64,000 nt of DNA from Acidiphilium iwatense (GTDB taxonomy: Bacteria; Pseudomonadota; Alphaproteobacteria; Acetobacterales; Acetobacteraceae), in the NCBI RefSeq assembly GCF_021556475.1, contig NZ_JAKGBZ010000002.1:1-64000 (forward strand), read 5' to 3'. Shown here piece after piece: positions 46,791 through 55,121 of the stretch. Numbering within the stretch: the first letter of the stretch is position 1; the number at the start of each line of letters is the position of its first letter. The notes beneath the pieces were generated by a model. It saw only the letters and a program-made list of their open reading frames with translations. It had not been told where the DNA came from and did no database searches. The position numbers and the translations under genes were made by a program.

Positions 46791-47659
46791 TGCTCGCGAC
46801 GGTCCCGACCATGGAGGACGATGCGCGTGCGGTCGCCGCCGCGACGCGCGCGGCCGGCACCTCGTTCTACCGGGGCATGGCGGTGCTGCCCGCACAGCGC
46901 CGCACCGCCATGTACGGTATTTACGCCTTCTGCCGCGCGGTGGACGACATTGCCGACGCGGACGCACCATTCGCCGCCAAACGCCGGGGGCTGGACGACT
47001 GGCGCGCCCGGATCGACGCGCTGCACGCCGGCGGCGCGGACGATCCGGTCACTCGCGTGCTGTGCTGGGCCTCGCTGCGCTACGCGCTGCGGCGGGAGGA
47101 TTTTCACGCGATCATCGACGGCATGGAAATGGATGCCGGCACGCCGATCGTCGCTCCCGACGCAGCGTTGCTCGATCTTTATTGCGATCGCGTCGCCTCG
47201 GCGGTCGGGCGGCTTTCGGTCCGGGTGTTCGGCGAGGCGTCGGCAACCGGGGATCGGGTCGCGCATCATCTCGGCCGCGCGCTTCAGCTCACCAATATTC
47301 TGCGCGACGTCGCCGAGGATGCGGCGCGCGGCCGGCTCTATATGCCGCGCGAGGCACTGGACCAGGAAGGCGTGGCCGCCGATCCCGCCACCATCCTGCA
47401 GGCACCCGGCCTGAAGCGCATTCTCGCCACGATCGCGGCGCAGGCCGAAAGCCATTACGCTGAAGCCGAGGTGGCGATGCGCCTGTGCGATGCGCGTGCG
47501 ATGCGCCCGGCCCGGATGATGGCGGCGGCCTATCGTCCCCTGCTTGCGGCAATGCGCCGCGACCGGTTCGCCCACCCGGAGCGCCGGCCGCGCCTGCCTC
47601 TCTGGCGCAAGGTGGCGCTCGCCGCGCAGCTTCTGCTCCTCGCCGATCGCGGGTCATGA
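46790..47659 (+). CDS. hpnD: Presqualene diphosphate synthase HpnD
   Basis: A 289-residue squalene/phytoene-synthase-family enzyme that condenses two farnesyl diphosphates to presqualene diphosphate. Asp-rich motifs are CRAVDDIADAD and NILRDVAEDAARGRLYMP. The typical N-terminal GTSFYRGMAVLPAQRRTAMYGIYAFCR is present. The ATG at 46790 shares its A with the hpnC TGA; the stop overlaps the hpnE start. Confidence 0.96.
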   Translation: MLATVPTMEDDARAVAAATRAAGTSFYRGMAVLPAQRRTAMYGIYAFCRAVDDIADADAPFAAKRRGLDDWRARIDALHAGGADDPVTRVLCWASLRYALRREDFHAIIDGMEMDAGTPIVAPDAALLDLYCDRVASAVGRLSVRVFGEASATGDRVAHHLGRALQLTNILRDVAEDAARGRLYMPREALDQEGVAADPATILQAPGLKRILATIAAQAESHYAEAEVAMRLCDARAMRPARMMAAAYRPLLAAMRRDRFAHPERRPRLPLWRKVALAAQLLLLADRGS

Positions 47660-48894
47660 TGGCCGGGCGGGTCCATGTGATCGGCGCGGGCATGGCCGGA
47701 CTCGCCGCCGCGACGTCGCTTGCCAGCCGTGGAACACGGGTGGTTCTGTACGAGGCGGCGAAATGGGCTGGCGGGCGCTGCCGCTCCTATGAGGATGCGA
47801 GCCTCGGCTGCCGGATCGACAACGGCAACCATCTGCTGCTCTCCGGCAATCACGCGACCATGGCCTATCTCGCACGGATCGGCGCGGCGGACAGCCTCAC
47901 CGGGCCGAACCGGCCGGTCTTTCCCTTCATCGATCTCGTCTCCGGCGCGGCCTGGACGCTGCGGCTCAATCGCGGCCGGCTGCCCTGGTGGGTGCTGCGC
48001 AAATCCTGGCGGGTGCCGAATACCAAAGCGCGCGACTATCTCGCGCTGCGCCGTCTCGATCGCGCACGGGCCGACGACACCGTTGCCGCCCTGCTCGGCG
48101 ATCTCGACCCGCTCTACGACAATCTGCTCGAGCCGCTGGCGATCGCCGCCCTCAACACCAAGCCCAGGATCGCCGCTGCGGCCCCGCTCGCCGCGGTCAT
48201 TGCCGAAAGCCTCAGGCGCGGTGGCAGGGCGTCGATGCCGCGCTTTCCGAAAATCGGCCTTTCGGAAAGCTTCGTCGATCCCGCCCTCGCCTATCTCCGC
48301 GAGCGGGGCACCGAACTGCGCTTCGGCACCCGCATTGCCGGGATGACGGTCTCCGACGCCCATGTCACCGGTCTGGTCGGGCCGAACATGGACGAGATCA
48401 TCGCACCTGATGAACGCGTCGTGCTGGCAACCCCCCCTTGGGTTGCCGCCGACCTGCTGGCCGGCCTGACCGTGCCGGACGCGTTCGAGGCGATCCTGAA
48501 TCTGCATTTCCGCGCCGGGATCGATGCCGGCGAGGCCGGGTTCTACGGGCTGCTCGGCGGGGCGGCGGAATGGGTTTTCGAGAAGACCGAGGTCGTTTCG
48601 GTCACGATCAGCGCGGCCAATGACCGCATCGACACCGATTCCGACGCCCTCGCGCTCGAAGTCTGGTCCGATCTGCGGCGGGCGTTCGGCCTGCCGCGCA
48701 CCGTTCCGCCCTATCGGGTGGTCAAGGAAAAGCGCGCGACATTCGCGGCAACGCCCGAACAGCTCGCACGCCGCCCCGATGCGGCGACACGGTTCAAAAA
48801 CCTCGTCCTCGCCGGAGATTACACCGCGACCGGCCTGCCCGCGACGATCGAGGGTGCTGTTCGCTCGGGCGAGACCGCAGCCACCTTCGCTTAA
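47656..48894 (+). CDS. hpnE: Hydroxysqualene dehydroxylase HpnE
   Basis: A 412-residue FAD-dependent amine-oxidase-fold protein that reduces hydroxysqualene to squalene. The dinucleotide motif VIGAGMAGLAAATSLASRG is followed by GGRCRSYED and the C-terminal FAD element LVLAGDYTATGLPATIEGAVRSG. It overlaps hpnD by four bases and is the last gene of hpnABCDE. The squalene-hopene cyclase that would use its product is not in the window. Confidence 0.95.
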   Translation: MMAGRVHVIGAGMAGLAAATSLASRGTRVVLYEAAKWAGGRCRSYEDASLGCRIDNGNHLLLSGNHATMAYLARIGAADSLTGPNRPVFPFIDLVSGAAWTLRLNRGRLPWWVLRKSWRVPNTKARDYLALRRLDRARADDTVAALLGDLDPLYDNLLEPLAIAALNTKPRIAAAAPLAAVIAESLRRGGRASMPRFPKIGLSESFVDPALAYLRERGTELRFGTRIAGMTVSDAHVTGLVGPNMDEIIAPDERVVLATPPWVAADLLAGLTVPDAFEAILNLHFRAGIDAGEAGFYGLLGGAAEWVFEKTEVVSVTISAANDRIDTDSDALALEVWSDLRRAFGLPRTVPPYRVVKEKRATFAATPEQLARRPDAATRFKNLVLAGDYTATGLPATIEGAVRSGETAATFA

Positions 48895-49320
48895 TTTTGG
48901 ATTTTCCCAGGCGTCTGCCCGCGCCGCCAGAGCAAGAGCGGCAAGGCCATCGTCGCGTCACTTCCCCTTGACAGGGTTGATGGATTTATTATTCTAAAAT
49001 ACGAAAAATAAAGAATTGAAATTCCGAACGAGGCCGGGTCGATCTTGCGCGGCATGTGAAGCGCGGTTTGTTCGGCTGCACGGCGCCTTAGCTCTTTGTA
49101 AATTTGCAACACCTGAAGATCTTTTCAGACCCATCCCGATTGTTCCGAAAAACATGCTTGACCCTGCTGCGGGGCGGCGTGATTTTGCAACAAAATTGCA
49201 AATAAAAATCGCAACTTGGATCGTTCGGTCGCGGATGCGGCCGGCGGCCAAACCGGGGGAACCATATTGGGCGGCTTCGAATACGGGCGGTTATTGGCCG
49301 ATGGGCATGCGGGCGGAACG
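48895..49320. other. AT-rich gap between convergent hpnE and ROK genes
   Basis: There is no convincing gene in these 426 bases. The composition is well below the local GC content, especially 48980-49020 and 49180-49215. At 49181-49210 nested inverted arms occur: GATTTT with AAAATC outside, and TTTGCAA-CAAAA-TTGCAAA inside. As both flanking genes end here, these arms could serve as a bidirectional terminator or be remnants of inserted DNA. Confidence 0.4.
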
Positions 49321-50523
49321 CTATTTCGTCCGTCGCCCGGATTCGCGCGGATGGCCAAGCCGGACCGGAGGATCGTCGAGAAATTGTTGCAGCGCCAGCG
49401 CGATACCCCCCATCGGCGCGGCGTGGTCGCCCATCACCGAAACCACGAGTTCGACATCGTGCCGGATCGCCGCCAAGGCGTTCTCGTCCAGTGCCCGTGC
49501 GGCGGCCGGCAGCAGGAACGGCGCCAGCCTGGCCAGGCTGCCGCCGAGCACGACACGGCGCGGACTCATGATGTTGATGAGATTGGCGAGGCCGAGGCCG
49601 AGATGCGCGCCCGCTTCGGCGAGCACCGCAAGGACGGTCTTGTCGCCATCGCGGCAGGCGGCCAGAACCGCATCGACATCCCGCGCGGGGTGGCCCTGCG
49701 CGGCAAGTTCCGCCAGAATCGCGCGCTCGGAGGCATAGGCCTCGAAGCAGCCATGCCCGCCGCAGCCGCAAAGCCTGCCGCCCGGCACGATCTTCATATG
49801 GCCGATCTCGCCGGCAAGCCCGTGCGGGCCGCGATAGAGTTCACCCATGAGATGAAGCCCGCCGCCGATGCCCGACCGGCCCATCACGTAGACGAAATCG
49901 GTGATGTCGCGGCTCGCGCCGAACAGATGCTCGGCAAGCGCCGCGGCCTTCACGTCGTTCTCCAGCCGGATCGGGCATTTCAGGCTCTGCCGCAGACCTG
50001 CGGCGAAATCGAGATCGCGCCAGCCGAGATTGGGTGCGAACACCACCTGACCGTCGAGCGAAACCAGGCCCGGCAGCGCGATGCCGACCCCGAGAAGCGT
50101 ACTGCGCCGCGCACGAACCATGCGCAGCGCGCTAGCAAGCCCGGCACGCGCCGCTTCGCGCGCCGCTTCAGGATCGAGGCTGCCGGGAACGATGAGATCG
50201 GCGCAGCGCGCGCCGTCGATCGTGGCGAGAACGATGCGGATCGCGTCGGGTTCGATGCCGATGCCGGCAAGATAGCCGGCGCGCGCATCGATGCTCAGCG
50301 CGGAGGTCGGACGGCCGGCGCGGCCGGTGGGCGCGTCGATCACCCGGCGCACGATACCCGCGGCTTCGAGATTGTTGATGATGATCGAGATGGTCGCCGG
50401 ATCGATTCCCGAGACGTGCGAGAGTTGCTGCTGCGAAATCCCGGCATTCTGGCGAATGATGTGGAACAGCCTTCCGGTATTGATGCGCCGGATCAATGCG
50501 GAATTGACGCGCGGCTTGGTCAT
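49321..50523 (-). CDS. ROK-family transcriptional regulator
   Basis: A 400-residue NagC/XylR-type regulator. The N-terminal winged helix (QNAGISQQQLSHVSGIDPATISIIINNLEAAGIVRR) is followed by the sugar-kinase-like ROK domain with GVGIALPGLVS and the ALAEHLFGA region. The zinc-binding signature is EIGHMKIVPGG-xx-CGCGGHGCFEAYAS. Such proteins repress sugar-uptake genes and release DNA on binding a sugar or sugar phosphate. It is divergent from the porin at 50958, its likeliest target. An inverted repeat in the shared region may be its operator. Confidence 0.9.
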   Translation of the reverse strand: MTKPRVNSALIRRINTGRLFHIIRQNAGISQQQLSHVSGIDPATISIIINNLEAAGIVRRVIDAPTGRAGRPTSALSIDARAGYLAGIGIEPDAIRIVLATIDGARCADLIVPGSLDPEAAREAARAGLASALRMVRARRSTLLGVGIALPGLVSLDGQVVFAPNLGWRDLDFAAGLRQSLKCPIRLENDVKAAALAEHLFGASRDITDFVYVMGRSGIGGGLHLMGELYRGPHGLAGEIGHMKIVPGGRLCGCGGHGCFEAYASERAILAELAAQGHPARDVDAVLAACRDGDKTVLAVLAEAGAHLGLGLANLINIMSPRRVVLGGSLARLAPFLLPAAARALDENALAAIRHDVELVVSVMGDHAAPMGGIALALQQFLDDPPVRLGHPRESGRRTK

Positions 50524-50592
50524 GCCGGGCCCCTGATCATCATGTTTGCCATGTTACTCCGGCGGCCGCGGCCTTGCCAGCACGATTTCGTA

Positions 50593-50633
50593 TTGACACC
50601 AATCACGCTCCTCTTTATGGGTTTATTAAAGAG
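50593..50633 (+). promoter_or_regulatory. Candidate promoter with overlapping inverted-repeat operator
   Basis: TTGACA at 50593-50598 is followed after 17 bases by TATGGG (50616-50621). Overlapping this -10 is a perfect inverted repeat, CTCTTTA (50611-50617) and TAAAGAG (50627-50633), with nine bases between. It lies 88 bp before the ROK start codon on the other strand and 325 bp before the porin. The A/T-rich symmetric arms suit a ROK operator. Which gene the promoter serves is uncertain. Confidence 0.4.
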
Positions 50634-50904
50634 TAAAAATAATTCGCGCAAGCGGGCCATTCCAATCTCGCTGTGCAAACCGACTGGAAAAGGAAACCCA
50701 AGAGTGAGGCAGGAACTTTGTCTCGCCGTCCCTTTTGCCGCCGACGATATGGGGCCGCGTTCAGGCGTTGGGCGCACGTTATCATGCGCCGATCGTGCCG
50801 AGAGGCCGTTCTACCCTCGCGCCGGGCGGAGTCGTCATCGCGGCAATCGCATTTCTAACAAAAGGAACCAGGATCGCCGACACAGTGATAACAGCACGTT
50901 AAAC

Positions 50905-50934
50905 TTGACATCAACCGAACAAGAGAAGGTAAAT
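50905..50934 (+). promoter_or_regulatory. Candidate porin promoter
   Basis: TTGACA (50905-50910), an 18-base gap and GTAAAT (50929-50934) lie 24 bases before the porin start codon. The -35 box is perfect; the -10 is weak, and the leader would be short. The remaining bases 50634-50904 show no gene. Confidence 0.35.
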
Positions 50935-50957
50935 CTCGTTCAATCTGGGAGACTAGA

Positions 50958-52376
50958 ATGCTGAAAACACAACAGCGCTCCCGCCGCCTGCCCGGCGGCG
51001 TTACGCGTACATTCGGCTTTGCCGCGGCGCTCATGGTATCGACCATGTTCCTGGCACCGGCGGCGAGCGCTCAAAGCCTGGAATCCGCTCTCCAGCAGAC
51101 CACGTTCTCAGGCATGGTCGGGGCTCTCAACTTCGACTATCTCAACCATGGCCATTCGTCCAAGGATAATCATGCCTTCGCGGTCGGCGGCCATCTCGTC
51201 GCGCATACCGGCTCGTTCGAGGGTTTCAGCGTCGGACTCGGCGGTTATACGGCCCAGTCGCTCGGCATCTACAATAATTTGCGCGGTTCCACGGAGCTGA
51301 CAGGCAATTACCACAGCATCCAGTCCTTCCGTCAGGCCTATCTGCAATATCAGAACGACACGGTGGAGATCCGCTTCGGCCGGCAGCTGATCAACACGCC
51401 CTGGGCCAACCCGGACTACTATACCTTCAACCCCCGCGCCTTCATGGGTGTGGCGGGCAAGGTCGATGTCATCGGCGGCAAGAGCGGAGGCGTCGATGCC
51501 GGCCCTCTGCAACTGAGCGGCAGCGACGCGAAGTTCAGCATATTCGCCGCACGGATGTTCAATTACGACAGCCGCTACAGCAGCAGCTTCATTTCCGGCA
51601 ACCGCTACACGAGTGCGCCGACCAACGGCTTCATCACGCTCGGCGCGCTCTTCCAGGACGATTTTCAGGGCAACCATATCACCGTCCAGGGCTGGTATTA
51701 CGATTTCTACCACTTCGCCCAGCTCTTCTACGGCGAAGCGGACGTGACCCATCCGATCTCGCCGAACACCTCGGTCCTCGGCGCGGTGCAGATCGTCTCC
51801 GAAGGCAATTCGTCAGGCGACGGCGTTTTCCAGTTCACCGACGGTAACGCCAACTCGGTCGATGCCCATATCTATGGCGGCAAGCTCGGAATGTCGTTCG
51901 GAAACGACACGGTCGCGCTGGTCGGCGATTACAGCCCGGTCAACTACAACTCCTACCGGCATGGCGGCCTGGTGCATCCCTATAACGACCTCACCGGCAC
52001 CGACTTCACCGACACGATGCAAGCCGGCCTTGAGGATCTCGGACCTGGCTATGCCTACGGCATCACGTCGAAATTCGGCTTTCTGAACAACAAGCTGGGT
52101 CTCAGCGCCAATTACATCCGTTACGTCGCCCGCTACGGTTTTGGCGGTTCCACCTATTCCTACAATGGTCCTTACGGGTTCCCGGTCGGGACTCCGATAT
52201 CGAACCAGAAGCTCTGGGCCTTGCAGGTCGGCGCCTCCTACGATCTGTCGTCGATTCTGAAGGGGCTCTATGTCGAGGACGACACGGATATCGAGGTCGC
52301 CGAAAATCGTGGCGATATCGGGCCGTATCACAATCCGTATTTCAGCAACCGCTTCTACTTCAAGTACCGGTTCTGA
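50958..52376 (+). CDS. Outer-membrane porin (OprD-like)
   Basis: A 472-residue exported barrel. A long basic signal peptide ends LAPAASA-QS. The mature protein is rich in Tyr/Asn/Gly strands with turns such as FRQAYLQYQNDTVEIRFGRQLINTPWANPDY. It finishes NRFYFKYRF with the C-terminal Phe that the Bam complex recognises. The fold resembles OprD/OprQ-type substrate-specific porins. The ligand is unknown; a sugar or oligosaccharide would fit the divergent ROK regulator. A strong terminator follows. Confidence 0.85.
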   Translation: MLKTQQRSRRLPGGVTRTFGFAAALMVSTMFLAPAASAQSLESALQQTTFSGMVGALNFDYLNHGHSSKDNHAFAVGGHLVAHTGSFEGFSVGLGGYTAQSLGIYNNLRGSTELTGNYHSIQSFRQAYLQYQNDTVEIRFGRQLINTPWANPDYYTFNPRAFMGVAGKVDVIGGKSGGVDAGPLQLSGSDAKFSIFAARMFNYDSRYSSSFISGNRYTSAPTNGFITLGALFQDDFQGNHITVQGWYYDFYHFAQLFYGEADVTHPISPNTSVLGAVQIVSEGNSSGDGVFQFTDGNANSVDAHIYGGKLGMSFGNDTVALVGDYSPVNYNSYRHGGLVHPYNDLTGTDFTDTMQAGLEDLGPGYAYGITSKFGFLNNKLGLSANYIRYVARYGFGGSTYSYNGPYGFPVGTPISNQKLWALQVGASYDLSSILKGLYVEDDTDIEVAENRGDIGPYHNPYFSNRFYFKYRF

Positions 52377-52381
52377 TGTCG

Positions 52382-52420
52382 GGAGAGCGTGACCGGCTTT
52401 AGCCGGCCACGCTCTCCTTT
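52382..52420 (+). terminator. Terminator after the porin gene
   Basis: GGAGAGCGTG-A-CCGGC (from 52382) pairs with GCCGG-CCACGCTCTCC (to 52417) around a TTTA loop, with one bulge, and is followed by TTT. It lies six bases after the porin stop codon. Confidence 0.85.
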
Positions 52421-52494
52421 GGTTTGACAGGCAAATTGGCCAATTCTGGTTGAACGGAATGGTTCGGTCGGAAGCGGAGGTGGCTGGATCGTCT

Positions 52495-53117
52495 TTATTG
52501 CAGTCGAAACCCCTCGATCAGCGCCGCCAGAAGTGTGGTGCGGCGCGGAATTTCCGCCATGACGACGTGTTCGGTTCGCGCATGGGCACCGCCGCCAACC
52601 GCCCCGATGCCATCCAGCACGGGAACACCCAGAGCGGCACAGAAGTTTCCGTCGCTGCCACCACCGACGAAAGCCTCGCGCAAATCGATGTCAAGTTCCT
52701 TGGCAATTTCTTGTGCTTTTTCGAACAATGCCGCGATCTGCGGCGTGCGTTCCATCGGCGGCCGGTTGGTTCCTCCGGCAATTTTCAGCCGCGCTTTCGG
52801 ATTCCGTGCCGCGAGGCCCAGAACCGCCCGCGTGATGCGGTTCATCTCCGGTTGGGTCGCCCCGCGAACGTCGATCCCGGCGCGAGCATAGGCCGGTACG
52901 ACATTCCGCCGCGTGCCCCCCTCGATCAATCCGACGCTCGCCGTCGTGCCGCTGTTTCGATCCGACATGGCCTGAAGCGCCAGGATTTGACCGCGCGGAC
53001 GACACCGGCCGGGCTGACTTCGGCACGCGCGGCGATATCTTCGATCCGGCTCCACGCGCTCTCGCCAATGTGCCGGGAAAAGCCGGTGCCGTCGACGCCT
53101 GCGCTCTGGCCTGCCAA
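52495..53117 (-). pseudogene. Truncated M20-family (glutamate carboxypeptidase-like) metallopeptidase
   Basis: The last 160 codons (52495 to about 52990) read as the C-terminal half of an M20 peptidase: TTASVGLIEGGTRRNVVPAYARA, GGTNRPPMERTP, EAFVGGGSDGNFCAALGVP and DGIGAVGGGAHARTEHV. The N-terminal metal ligands and the dimerisation-domain start are missing. Upstream the sequence loses the family match and shows only scraps in another frame (RIEDIAARAEVSP, faintly like a LacI-type HTH). No full-length start exists, so this is a dead fragment. Confidence 0.75.
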
Positions 53118-53185
53118 GGCCCTGGCGCTGCTTCGTCAGGGAAATCTGGTTTAATCCGCCGAAAGGCGACGCGAGCCGCGCGACG

Positions 53186-53983
53186 TCAGAATACGGGGTT
53201 CGTCGCAAGCAGGCTTTTGGTTTTCTCGATTTCCTCGAATTGCTGCGGCGGCAGATATTGCGCCAGGACCTCCATCGGGCTGCCCTCGGCGCGGACGCGC
53301 CCCTGATCCAGCCAGATCAGGCGCGAGCACCATTGCGCCAGAATCCCGGCCTGATGGCTGGCGAGCACCAGAATATCCGCGTGGCGCACCATCGCCTCGA
53401 CCCGGTGTTTGGCCTTGTCCATGAACCCGGCGTCGCCGGCCAGAATCCATTCGTCCATGATCAGGATTTCGGGATGCACGGCGGTCGCCATCGCGAAAGC
53501 CAGCCGCACGACCATGCCTGAGGAATAATTGCGCACCGGCAGGTCGAGAAACTGGCCAAGCTCGGAGAAATCCTCGACATCGGCTTCCAGCCGGGCGATG
53601 TCGGCTTTCCCCATGCCCAGGAAATAGCCGCGCAGCCGGATATTTTCCCAGCCCGTCAGATCGAGATTCATTCCCTGGCCGGGATCGAGCAGGGAGGTCA
53701 GCCGCCCTTCCATCGACAGCGACCCGGAAGCGGGCTGATAGATGCCGGACAGCGTCCGCAGCAGGGTGGTCTTGCCGGAACCGTTCGAGCCGACGAGCCC
53801 GAGCCGGTCGCCCGAGCGCATGGTGAAGGAAATATCCCGCAGCGCCTGCACGACCAGGCGTTGCCGGTCGTCCTTGGCGAACCGGCCCGAGGCGCGGCCC
53901 AGAACGGTTTTCTTCAGCGAGCGGTTGTCGCTGTGGTAGAGCGGAAACGCCACCGACAGACCAAAGGCGGTGAGATAGGTCAT
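53186..53983 (-). CDS. Polysaccharide/teichoic-type ABC exporter ATP-binding protein (Wzt/KpsT-like)
   Basis: A 265-residue ATPase of the TagH/Wzt/KpsT group. Walker A is GSNGSGKTT, the signature is NYSSGMVVRL and Walker B is ILIMDEW. The N-terminal stretch before the ATPase (YHSDNRSLKKTVLG) is typical of O-antigen or capsule exporters. It lacks the C-terminal sugar-binding domain of some Wzt proteins. The ATG at 53983 follows the permease stop by four bases. Confidence 0.9.
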   Translation of the reverse strand: MTYLTAFGLSVAFPLYHSDNRSLKKTVLGRASGRFAKDDRQRLVVQALRDISFTMRSGDRLGLVGSNGSGKTTLLRTLSGIYQPASGSLSMEGRLTSLLDPGQGMNLDLTGWENIRLRGYFLGMGKADIARLEADVEDFSELGQFLDLPVRNYSSGMVVRLAFAMATAVHPEILIMDEWILAGDAGFMDKAKHRVEAMVRHADILVLASHQAGILAQWCSRLIWLDQGRVRAEGSPMEVLAQYLPPQQFEEIEKTKSLLATNPVF

Positions 53984-53987
53984 CAGG

Positions 53988-54869
53988 CTAGACCCAGTAT
54001 GCGATGCGGCCGCGGGTACGGGCGAAACCAACCGTCGCGACCAGGATCAGCACGCCGGAGACGATCAACGCCTTCCAGACCATATCGAGCGTCATCGGGG
54101 TACCAAGCAGCGGCCCGCGAACAATTTCGAGAAGATAATAGAACGGGTTGAATCGGATCAATAATTCGCCTTCCGGGTGCTTTTCCAGCAGGCTAGCATA
54201 CCACATGATCGGGGTGACGAAAAACGCGATCTGCATGACCGACATGATGATCTGCGGCACGTCGCGGAACCGGGCGCAGAAGGCGCCGAACAGGATGGAC
54301 ATCGCGAAGGCGTCGATCAGCCAGAGCAGGAAGCCGGGAATCGCCCACAGCGAATAGAGCGACATGGACACGCCCATGATCGCGAACACGGCGACCACCA
54401 CGATGATGTTGTGGGCCAGAATGATGGTGTTGCGGATCACGCTGCGCGCGGCATGAACCGTGAACGGCATCCGTATCCCCCGGATCATGGACTCTACCTG
54501 GCTGAAACAGGTGCAGCCGTCGGAGACCAGCATGTTCAGATAGTTCCACAGGATAATCGAGACGGTCAGATAGGGGAGATAGGTATGGATATCGGTGTGA
54601 AACAGGTCGGCGTAGAGAAACGCCATCGCCCCGATCATGATCGCGGTTGACAAAGTGAGCCAGAACGGCCCCAGCGCGGAGCCGCGATAGCGCAGCCTGA
54701 TATCCGAAAACGCCAGCGACCAGGCGAGGCGCCACAGCTTCACGCCGCCCCGCAGATCGGTGCCGGCGAGCTGGAACCGCTGAATCCAGCCGCGATCCGC
54801 CGAGAGGGTGAACAAAGGCTGGGTTTCCGACGCCCGGATCGCGCGCTCGGTCGCCGGTAGATCACTCAT
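53988..54869 (-). CDS. Polysaccharide ABC exporter permease (Wzm/KpsM-like)
   Basis: A 293-residue ABC-2-type permease with six membrane helices (FWLTLSTAIMIGAMAFLYADLF; PYLTVSIILWNYL; IILAHNIIVVVAVFAIMGV and others). The LAWSLAFSDIRLRYRGSALGPFW region is characteristic of O-antigen and capsule exporters. It pairs with the ATPase gene after it. No glycosyltransferase genes flank the pair, so the exported glycan is made elsewhere. The ATG at 54869 is chosen over a GTG two codons earlier. Confidence 0.9.
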   Translation of the reverse strand: MSDLPATERAIRASETQPLFTLSADRGWIQRFQLAGTDLRGGVKLWRLAWSLAFSDIRLRYRGSALGPFWLTLSTAIMIGAMAFLYADLFHTDIHTYLPYLTVSIILWNYLNMLVSDGCTCFSQVESMIRGIRMPFTVHAARSVIRNTIILAHNIIVVVAVFAIMGVSMSLYSLWAIPGFLLWLIDAFAMSILFGAFCARFRDVPQIIMSVMQIAFFVTPIMWYASLLEKHPEGELLIRFNPFYYLLEIVRGPLLGTPMTLDMVWKALIVSGVLILVATVGFARTRGRIAYWV

Positions 54870-55121
54870 GGTCACGTCTGATCACGTCCTTGAATTGGTG
54901 CGCCGCGCATCCGATCGGCCAACCCGTTGAATATGCACAGCCCGCGGGTTCTACCCATAGAGTCGGACGATAAAAAGAGCCATGACCGACATCTGACCAT
55001 ATGTTCATGAACGCGATATGGTGGCTGCGCCGCGCCCGGCAGCCCTGTCCGGTGGAAATAGCTTCCCCGGCCCGAGGATTCACGGCTACAAAAGCATGGA
55101 TAACACCGGGGGAACGCGGAT

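Noticed and set aside
49181-49210. ROK operator at the nested TTTGCAA/TTGCAAA arms
   Set aside because: Both flanking genes end here, so no promoter is expected; terminator or inserted DNA is more likely.
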